A stretch of DNA of 64,000 nucleotides from Marinobacterium ramblicola (GTDB taxonomy: Bacteria > Pseudomonadota > Gammaproteobacteria > Pseudomonadales > Balneatricaceae): positions 62,001 through 126,000 of the forward strand of contig NZ_JAHREP010000007.1 in the NCBI RefSeq assembly GCF_019084545.1. Direction: 5' to 3'. Shown one piece after another: positions 36,855 to 45,000 of this stretch. The position numbers and the translations under genes are program-made. The notes under the pieces are model-generated. The model did not search any database. It was not told the DNA's origin and saw nothing but the letters and a program-made list of their open reading frames with translations. Each line of letters starts with the position of its first letter. Position 1 is the first letter of the stretch.

Positions 36855-39107
36855 ATGTCTCCAAAAGGAGACTTGTTGCTGCCGAAATCCTGCGCAAACT
36901 CTGGATCGAGTGTGGATAACGGCAATGGACGACAGGCTATGGATAGTCCTCGGGTCAAAATGGATGTAACGTCAAAAGATCAGGCCGCTCATTATAAGCA
37001 CGATACCGTTCAGGACACGGGAATCCTGTGCTTGGCGATACTTCTGAAGTATCACAAGCTCCCTTCTGATCTCGCCCAGCTGCACCACCAATACGTTCCG
37101 GCCGGAAAGCCAGTCGATACCCTGTCTTTGGTTAGAGCTGCCAAGCAACAGGGCTTGAAGGCCCGCGAAGTGGTCGTGAAACGTGATCGTTTATCCAAGG
37201 TGCCGCTGCCGGCCATTGGGCAAGATCAAGCCGGGCAGTTTTTCGTTCTTGCCAAGGTAACGGATGATCAGGTGCTGCTACAACGCCCGGGGAATGCGCC
37301 TCAGACATTATCCCGAGACGATTTTCTGCAAGAGTGGACCGGAACGCTCGTTCTCGCGACCCGGCGGGCCGGAGTCGAGGGAGAAACCCGCTCATTCGAC
37401 CTTGGCTGGTTTATTCCGGCTCTCTATAAATATCGACGTCTCTTCGTCGAGGTGTTGTCGGCCTCCTTTTTTCTTCAGCTGTTTGCGCTGGTATCGCCGC
37501 TCTTCTTCCAGGTCGTCGTCGATAAGGTGTTGGTACATCGAGGGCTGACCACGCTTGATGTGCTCGTAATCGGGCTCCTCGGCATTACCCTGTTCGAGGT
37601 GGTTCTGGGTGGGCTGAGAACCTATATATTCTCCCACACCACGAGCCGGGTTGATGTCGAGCTGGGTACTCGTCTCTTCCGCCACCTGCTCTCCCTCCCC
37701 CTCAACTATTTTGCTTCTCGACCCATCGGTCAGACCGTTGCCAGGGTTCGGGAACTGGAGACGATCCGCGATTTCCTGACCGGTTCGGCGCTGACCGTCG
37801 TGCTCGACCTGCTGTTCACCTTCGTATTTCTCGGCGTGATGTACTACTACAGCCCCACACTGACCTGGATTGTGCTCGGCGCCATACCCTTCTACATAGC
37901 GCTGTCACTGCTGATTACTCCGGTGCTGCGGCGTCGGGTTGAGGAAAAGTTTCAGCGCGGTGCCGCCAATCAGTCATTCCTGGTGGAGTCGATGGCCGGT
38001 ATCGAAACCCTTAAGTCGATGGCGGTAGAGCCGCAGATGCGCCAACACTGGGAGGAACAGCTTGCCGCCTACGTGAAATCGTCGTTCCGAGCGATGCAGG
38101 TTGGTCTGATCGGCAATCAGGGTGTTGCGCTGATCAACAAGCTCGTGGTGACGATTACGTTATGGTTTGGTGCCCGCCTCGTTATCGGCGGTGATATAAG
38201 CGTGGGGCAGCTGATCGCATTCAATATGCTGGCGGGGCAGGTCAACGGGCCAATCCTGCGTTTGGCACAGCTCTGGCAGCAGTTCCAACAGATGCGGATT
38301 GCCATCGACAGACTGGGAGATGTATTGGACTGCCCCGGAGAATCCGAGCAGATCAGTCGCACCCGGATGCCGCCTATCAAGGGGGAGGTCAGTTTCGAAC
38401 AGGTGACGTTCCGCTACAAGGCCGATGGCCCGGAGATACTGCGGAATCTGTCGTTCAGTATACCGCCCGGCAAGATGGTTGGCGTGGTCGGACGCTCCGG
38501 GTCTGGCAAAAGTACGTTAACCAAGTTGGTCCAGCGCCTTTATATACCTCAGTCGGGACGCGTGTTGGTGGACGGTGTCGATCTTACATTGGTCGACCCC
38601 GCCTGGCTGCGACGTCAGGTCGGGGTTGTCTTGCAAGACAACATGTTGTTCAACCGAACGGTTCGCGAAAACATCGCGCTTGCGGATCCATCCTTGTCTA
38701 TGGAGCGCATCGTGCATGCGGCTCGCATGGCCGGTGCCCACGATTTCATTCTTGGACTGCCGCAAGGATACGACACCGTACTTGAAGAGCGGGGGAGTAA
38801 CCTATCCGGTGGGCAGCGCCAGCGTATCGCCATTGCCCGTGCTTTGGTGACGGATCCTCGTATCCTGATATTAGATGAGGCTACGAGCGCTCTGGACTAC
38901 GAATCGGAACGTATCATTCAAGAGAACATGAAACAGATCTGCCGCGGTCGCACGGTTATCGTCGTTGCACACCGGCTGTCCGCCGTTCGTCAGGCCGACT
39001 GTATCCTGGTCATGGACAAAGGGATATTGATCGAAGCCGGTGCTCACCAGGAACTCATCCAGCAGCAAGGTGTATATGCACACCTGCATCGTCAACAAGC
39101 GGCATAG
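36855..39107 (+). CDS. Type I secretion ABC transporter (HlyB/LssB-like) with C39-like domain
   Basis: The 750-residue protein has an N-terminal peptidase-C39-like domain (about 45-170), six TM helices (about 190-460) and an NBD with Walker A VGRSGSGKSTL, signature LSGGQRQRIAIARAL and Walker B ILILDEATSALD. In the C39 domain the usual Cys of DCG reads Thr (DTGILCLAIL), so it is probably a non-cleaving substrate-docking domain as in HlyB. Starts are uncertain: ATG 36855 has no clear site, TTG 36876 has AAGGAG, and ATGs at 36939 or 36960 are possible. It likely exports the RTX protein encoded downstream. Confidence 0.9.
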   Translation: MSPKGDLLLPKSCANSGSSVDNGNGRQAMDSPRVKMDVTSKDQAAHYKHDTVQDTGILCLAILLKYHKLPSDLAQLHHQYVPAGKPVDTLSLVRAAKQQGLKAREVVVKRDRLSKVPLPAIGQDQAGQFFVLAKVTDDQVLLQRPGNAPQTLSRDDFLQEWTGTLVLATRRAGVEGETRSFDLGWFIPALYKYRRLFVEVLSASFFLQLFALVSPLFFQVVVDKVLVHRGLTTLDVLVIGLLGITLFEVVLGGLRTYIFSHTTSRVDVELGTRLFRHLLSLPLNYFASRPIGQTVARVRELETIRDFLTGSALTVVLDLLFTFVFLGVMYYYSPTLTWIVLGAIPFYIALSLLITPVLRRRVEEKFQRGAANQSFLVESMAGIETLKSMAVEPQMRQHWEEQLAAYVKSSFRAMQVGLIGNQGVALINKLVVTITLWFGARLVIGGDISVGQLIAFNMLAGQVNGPILRLAQLWQQFQQMRIAIDRLGDVLDCPGESEQISRTRMPPIKGEVSFEQVTFRYKADGPEILRNLSFSIPPGKMVGVVGRSGSGKSTLTKLVQRLYIPQSGRVLVDGVDLTLVDPAWLRRQVGVVLQDNMLFNRTVRENIALADPSLSMERIVHAARMAGAHDFILGLPQGYDTVLEERGSNLSGGQRQRIAIARALVTDPRILILDEATSALDYESERIIQENMKQICRGRTVIVVAHRLSAVRQADCILVMDKGILIEAGAHQELIQQQGVYAHLHRQQAA

Positions 39108-39117
39108 GGTACAGGCG

Positions 39118-40503
39118 ATGACGGATCGGGTTTCGTATCTGACGGCACGGTTGAGGAACTGGTATATCGGCACAGATGGATCTGCACGCCGGGATGAACT
39201 GGAGTTTCTGCCGGCCGCATTGGAGATCCTGGAAACACCGGCTTCGCCGCTTGGCCGATCAGTGGCACTGCTTATAGGGGTGGTGATGACACTAGTGTTG
39301 GTTTGGGCCTACTGGGGACAGATCGATACCGTTGCGGTTGCGAGGGGGAAGCTGGTGCCGGGCGGCCAGGTGAAAATCGTGCAGCCGGTAGAGCTGGGTG
39401 TGGTGCGGGCGATACATGTGACCGACGGGCAGCATGTCAACGCCGGTCAACTACTGGTTGAGCTGGATCCAACGGAAAGCGAAGTGAGCAAGGACCGGAT
39501 CATCCAGGCGCTGAGTGATGCTCGTATTGAAGCGCGCAGGCTTGAAGTGACATTAAGACTGTTGGATGGAGAGGCCGCCGAGCTGCTTATGTTGTCGGAT
39601 ACCGACCCGATACGCTTCCGGGAGCAGCAGCATAAGCTGCAAGCCGACCTGAACGAGTATCGCGCCAGTCTGGCGGCACTGGAAAGCGAGCGGCGGCAGG
39701 TCGAAGCGCAATACCGGGCCGGACAGGCCGAGGTGGACAGGCTGAAAGCACTGTTGCCCATCGTCCAGGAGCAGGAGAAGGCTTTCCGCACCCTGATGGA
39801 GCAAAAGGTAGGGGCCAGGTTACGTTGGCTCGACGTCAAACGCGACTTGATAGAGCAGCAACAGGATCTGGCGGTGCAGCAACAGCAGTTGCAGGAGTTG
39901 AATGCCAAGTCTCAAGCGATCCAGGACAGGAGCAGGCAGCTGCAGGAGACCTTCCGCAAGACAGTTGTCGGGGAGCGTCTGGATGCACTGGAACGGATCG
40001 CCCAGGCAGAGCTGGAACTGAAGGCGGCGGAAACGCGGGAGCGCCGCAACCGGCTGCTCTCTCCGGTTGATGGTGTAGTCGAGGCGTCGACCGTGCACAC
40101 CGTCGGTGGTGTCGTCAGGCCCGCCGACGCGCTGATGAAGATCGTACCCGATGATGTGCCTCTTGAAGTGGAGGCGATGCTGCTCAATAAGGATGTCGGA
40201 TTTGTTCACCGGGGACAGAAGGTCGAGGTCAAGGTGGACAGCTTTCCCTTCACCAAATATGGGCTGATCGACGGCGAGGTCTTGAAGCTGTCGTCAGATG
40301 CGACAGTCGATGACAAGCAGGGTTTGATATATACGGTTCGGGTTTCGATTGATAAATCACGCATGAATATTGATGGATATGAAGTTGATCTAAAATCCGG
40401 GATGGCAGTGAGTGCGGAGATCAAAACAGGTCGACGACGGCTGATTGAGTTTTTTCTGTCGCCGCTTTTAAGGTATGGGCGAGATTCGCTAAGAGAGCGA
40501 TAG
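39118..40503 (+). CDS. HlyD-family periplasmic adaptor of type I secretion
   Basis: The 461-residue protein has a cytoplasmic N-terminus and one TM helix (about residues 48-68, VALLIGVVMTLVLVWAYWG). A split lipoyl domain (GQHVNAGQLLVELDPTE, RNRLLSPVDGVVEAS) flanks a long helical hairpin (about 120-300) and a C-terminal beta barrel (LKSGMAVSAEIKTGRRRLIE). It bridges the ABC transporter to TolC. I start it at ATG 39118, 11 bp after the transporter stop. No tolC lies in the window. Confidence 0.92.
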   Translation: MTDRVSYLTARLRNWYIGTDGSARRDELEFLPAALEILETPASPLGRSVALLIGVVMTLVLVWAYWGQIDTVAVARGKLVPGGQVKIVQPVELGVVRAIHVTDGQHVNAGQLLVELDPTESEVSKDRIIQALSDARIEARRLEVTLRLLDGEAAELLMLSDTDPIRFREQQHKLQADLNEYRASLAALESERRQVEAQYRAGQAEVDRLKALLPIVQEQEKAFRTLMEQKVGARLRWLDVKRDLIEQQQDLAVQQQQLQELNAKSQAIQDRSRQLQETFRKTVVGERLDALERIAQAELELKAAETRERRNRLLSPVDGVVEASTVHTVGGVVRPADALMKIVPDDVPLEVEAMLLNKDVGFVHRGQKVEVKVDSFPFTKYGLIDGEVLKLSSDATVDDKQGLIYTVRVSIDKSRMNIDGYEVDLKSGMAVSAEIKTGRRRLIEFFLSPLLRYGRDSLRER

Positions 40504-40531
40504 ATGATCATATGGTTATAAGGAGTTTGTA

Positions 40532-41179
40532 TTGAAAATAAATTTTAAAAAAATATATATTTTTTTTGTCTTCTCCGTATTCACGTTGATATTTTTGTTA
40601 GTGGTCTATTATTACCAGCCCGGAATTTTTGGTCTTCAGCGAGAAGGGTTGGAAGATGAGTATCTTGAGTCATATAAATCATGCGTTGAAAATGATGGAG
40701 TCGATGATTTCAACGAAGACCTATTTAACTCATATTTGAGACGTTTTAATAGAGATGAAATATTGGCATTATCTAATAATGAGTGTGAGGATGGATCTAT
40801 AGAATGTGCAGAACAATATTTGATTGTCGCTAATCAGCTATCCTTTTCAATGTTTAAAAAAGATGTCGATAAAGTTAGGAAGATGGCTAAAAATGCATTG
40901 AGTCTAATTGCTTTAGCAAAAAGAATAATTGGTGATGATTTGGTCGTAAGAGCATCTATAGAGTTACTCGTTGCTACCTTGAAGGGAGTTGGATTAGAAA
41001 GCGATGCTAGAGAAATATCGAAAGTTGCGGCTTATTCTGGCCCTGCTAAAAGTAGATACTCTTGTGTATATGCAAACAATATTTTTTATTCTTCAATTGC
41101 GTATGGCTTATTGGTAGATGGAGAGTATTTTGATTCTATCTTTATATTTAGGGGGCTGTTGTATAGAAATTCGTATTAA
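40532..41179 (+). CDS. AT-rich hypothetical membrane-anchored protein in T1SS/RTX locus
   Basis: I do not recognise this 215-residue protein. It has an N-terminal hydrophobic anchor (about 9-27), then a mostly helical soluble part with acidic stretches and several Cys. A TTG start is supported by AAGGAG six bases upstream. The DNA is visibly far more AT-rich than the adaptor gene before it. It sits 28 bp after hlyD in the same orientation as the RTX gene, so a role in export, retention or immunity of the RTX product is possible but unproven. Confidence 0.6.
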   Translation: MKINFKKIYIFFVFSVFTLIFLLVVYYYQPGIFGLQREGLEDEYLESYKSCVENDGVDDFNEDLFNSYLRRFNRDEILALSNNECEDGSIECAEQYLIVANQLSFSMFKKDVDKVRKMAKNALSLIALAKRIIGDDLVVRASIELLVATLKGVGLESDAREISKVAAYSGPAKSRYSCVYANNIFYSSIAYGLLVDGEYFDSIFIFRGLLYRNSY

Positions 41180-41234
41180 GTTCGTTATTTATATGTGGCT
41201 CTGGAATTTTTATGATAAATTTTGAGGATTTAAA

Positions 41235-42074
41235 ATGATGATTATTAAAATTTATTATAGAATATTTTTGAAATTTTTGTGCAGTGTTGATAACAATTGG
41301 CTTTGGAGATATAGCACGGTGCGTAGTGTATTTTTTTGTTTATTGTTGGTGCTTTGTGGAAATGTTTATGCGAATGTCGACAAGATTGGGAAGGATTGCG
41401 CTTCCACTATCGATGATTTTTTAAAAATATATATATATTCTGAAAAATATGGCGTTACAAAATGGACTGCTGAAATAACTTACAAAGTTGTTAATTTTAC
41501 AGACCAGTTGTCAGATCTGGATGTTGAAAGAGTGGTTAGAAATCAGACTGATATCTTACATGATAGCTATGGTATTGACTTCAAGCGCGCAGGAGAATTT
41601 GAAGATGAAAATGTCAATCTAATACTGATTATTGTCGACACCTCCGAAAAGGCAAAAAGAGTTTTGTTCAATGAAAATTCTGTCAATTTATTTGGAGAGC
41701 GTAATCAAAATTATGAGGACTACATAGAAAAAAGAAAGAAAACTATAGATGAAGATATAAGTAATGGCATTATTTTTAGTTTGTATAGTTCTGATATTTA
41801 TTGTTGCAATGCGGCGATTTTAGCCGTTCTTTCAGAAGGTGATGAAATAGTTAAGAAGGTTAGACAGGCTTTTATTGGTATTTTAATTCATGGTAATAAA
41901 TCATCTAACGGTTTGTCAGATTTATTAAATGATTATTTCGATGAGTCATTTCTTGATATTGTTAATGGTGAATTGATTAATGGTATATACAGCAAAGGGT
42001 TCCATCATGGTGATCCTGTCACTAAGTTGATTGGTGAAGTGTCGCCGTTAATTAAAGAGAAGTTTTGTAAATAA
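41235..42074 (+). CDS. AT-rich hypothetical exported protein in T1SS/RTX locus
   Basis: This 279-residue protein is not recognised with certainty. A signal or anchor segment lies at about 30-46 (VFFCLLLVLCGNVYAN), followed by a soluble domain with VNLILIIVDTSEKAK and a paired Cys (DIYCCNAA). A GAGG site precedes the ATG. There is a loose resemblance to the periplasmic DUF2927 group, but I could not confirm it. Its base composition matches the preceding gene and the first 450 bp of the RTX gene, and it ends 12 bp before that gene. Confidence 0.6.
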   Translation: MMIIKIYYRIFLKFLCSVDNNWLWRYSTVRSVFFCLLLVLCGNVYANVDKIGKDCASTIDDFLKIYIYSEKYGVTKWTAEITYKVVNFTDQLSDLDVERVVRNQTDILHDSYGIDFKRAGEFEDENVNLILIIVDTSEKAKRVLFNENSVNLFGERNQNYEDYIEKRKKTIDEDISNGIIFSLYSSDIYCCNAAILAVLSEGDEIVKKVRQAFIGILIHGNKSSNGLSDLLNDYFDESFLDIVNGELINGIYSKGFHHGDPVTKLIGEVSPLIKEKFCK

Positions 42075-42085
42075 AAGGACTTATA

Positions 42086-45000
42086 ATGGAAGCTAATTTA
42101 TCAAAGACGCTTGATAAGACTGGTAACTTTAATACCTCTATTAACTCTGATGGTCTTAAGGTTGAATATAGTAAGGGGATTTCATATTGGGGTAATATAT
42201 CTCTTTCAGCTACTGCTGGATATGGAAGCCAAAAATTGGAAGGTAGATTGCAAGCAGGGAAAGATATTGCAAACATAGGTGTGTACGGAACGGTTTCAGC
42301 ATCGGAAGACGCAGATGATACTCTTGGTGTTGTTAAATATACAACTGATTATAGTGTAGGTATTTCCGCTAAGTCTGAGGCGGAGATTGATTTAGGGATC
42401 GCCAAGTTTAAATTTGGCGATGAGCTTGACCTTGCTAAATATTCAGTTCATAGCGAATGGAGTATCAATGAAGATGGAGCTGTAATATCTGAGAAGACGA
42501 CCACAGATATAAAGACGGCTTTTGATGGAGAGCCCCTATATAGTCCTAATAACGGAGGGCCTCCGGGGACCGCTGATACAAGCCCCGAGCTGTTATCCTA
42601 TCTTGAGGCCTTTAATAATACGTACAGTGATCTAGCTGCTTTGTCCGAGACACAGGCTGCAGTGTCAGAATTTGCCATAGATGACGACAAAGCCGCCTCC
42701 TCCTATCAAAGTAGCTCGGATAGTGGGGGCTATGATGGGGGATACGCCAATGATGCACATTCAAATGACTACGCGGGCTCCTTTGGAGATTCCGGATATG
42801 GGAATAGTGACCATTACGGCGGTGATTTTGGTGGCTACGCCCCCATAGCACTCGACCTGGATGGTGATGGGGTCGAGTTGGTGTCACCGGACGAGTCCTC
42901 AGCAAGTTACGATGTAGATGGCGACGGCTACCGTGAACCGACCGGTTGGGCCGGGCCAGACGATGGCATATTGGCCTATGACAAGGACAACGATGGAACG
43001 ATCAACCAGACCGATGAGATCGTATTTACCGGATATAAAGAGGGCGCGACGACGGACCTGGAGGGGCTCGCCGCATTTGACTCGAATGGTGATGGCCAGC
43101 TTGGCGCAGCAGACGATAGCTGGAGCCAGTTCGGTGTTTGGCAGGACCAGGACCAGGATGGCGTGGTCGATGATGGTGAGTATGCCAGTCTGGACGAGGC
43201 GGGGATAAGTGCTATCTCTCTCGGTTCCGATAGTGTCTCTTATGAGCAGGATGGCAATGTCGTTAACGGTACCGGTAGCTATACCAAGAGCGATGGCTCG
43301 GTGGGGCAATTGGGTGACGTTTCGCTGAGCTATATCGATGCCGAAGCTACCGATCTGCCGTCAGGCATTACTGATCCCCGTTCCGAAACGATCGCGTCTA
43401 CCAATCAGGCCCTGGATACTGATGTCGAGGCTGACGGAATACTGGGGACGAATTCAAACGATTCTCTGAGTGCCGACGGCAGTACATCCGTCTTTATGCA
43501 TGGCGGCGATGGCGACGACACGCTCACGGGGAGCACCGGTCACAATGTGCTGATCGGCGGTAACGGCAGCGATAGCCTCAGTGGCGGCGCCGGAAACGAT
43601 ATTCTCGGTATCGACAGCGCAGATTCCAATATAGATGGCGGAAGCGGTACCGATGCGGCCTATGTATTGGGCAATGCCGGCGTTTCTCTGGATCTCGGCA
43701 GTTCGAATATCGAAGTTGCCGTAGGCGGTAGCGGCAATGACACGTTCTCCACCAGCTCCGCGGCAGCCGTGACACTGAACGGCATGGATGGTCAGGATGC
43801 ACTTTCAGGTGGGCATGGCGATGATCTGGTGCTCGGCGGCAATGGGGCAGATACCCTGTCGGGCGGAGACGGTAATGATGTGCTGGTCGGTGGTGATGGT
43901 GCCGATAGTCTGAGCGGCGGTAACGGGCACGACGTGCTGTATATCGACAGCAACGATACTCAGGTTGATGGTGGTGCCGGTTTCGATCAGTTGCTGGTAG
44001 CGGATAGTCAGGGCGTCTCTTTTGATCTGGGTGCCGGCGATATCGAGTATGCGGTCGGTGGTGCCGGCAACGATACCTTTACGGCAACCGGCTCGTCATC
44101 CGTCACGATGGCTGGCGCTGCCGGCAACGACACCCTGTCGGGATCCGAATTCTCGGATCGCCTTTACGGTGGCAGCGGTGACGACAACCTGAACGGTAAT
44201 GCCGGTCACGACGGTCTGATTGGCGGAGAGGGGAGCGATATTCTGGTCGGTGGTGCCGGTGACGATCTTCTGATCGGTGGCACTGGCTCTGATACTCTGC
44301 ACGGCGGTACGGGGCATGATGTCCTGGGGATCGACGCGGACGATCTGCAGTCCAATCTCGACGGCGGTGCCGGTGTCGACATGGCCGTGGTTACCGACGG
44401 GCGCGGCGTGACCTTCGATCTGGGCGCTGCCAACTTGGAGATCGCCATCGGTAACACCGGTGATGACCAGTTCAGTACCAGTGGCGCCGACTCGGTGCTC
44501 ATTGATGGCGGTGCCGGCAGTGACAGCATTAGTGGTGGTAGCGGTGACGATATCCTGTTTGGTAACGTCGGGGACGATGTGCTGGCAGGCAACGGCGGCG
44601 CCGATCTGCTGATTGGCGGTGAGGGCTCGGATACCCTGCAGGGCGGTGTCGGTGATGACCTGCTGGGCATTGATGCCGATGATCAGCAGGCTGACCTCGA
44701 CGGTGGTGCGGGTGTCGATATGGCCGTTGTTACCGACAAGCGTGGCGTGACCTTCGACCTGGGTGCTGCCAACGTGGAGATTGCCTTCGGCAACATGGGC
44801 GATGACCAGTTCAGCACCAGTAGTGCCGAAGCGGTGCTCATTGATGGCGGCGCCGGCAGCGACAGCATCAGTGGCGGCAGCGGCGACGACATCCTATTCG
44901 GTAACGCCGGGGATGATCTGCTGGCCGGAAACGATGGCGCCGATCTGCTGATCGGCGGTGAGGGCTCCGATACCCTGCTGGGTGGTGACGGCGATGATCT

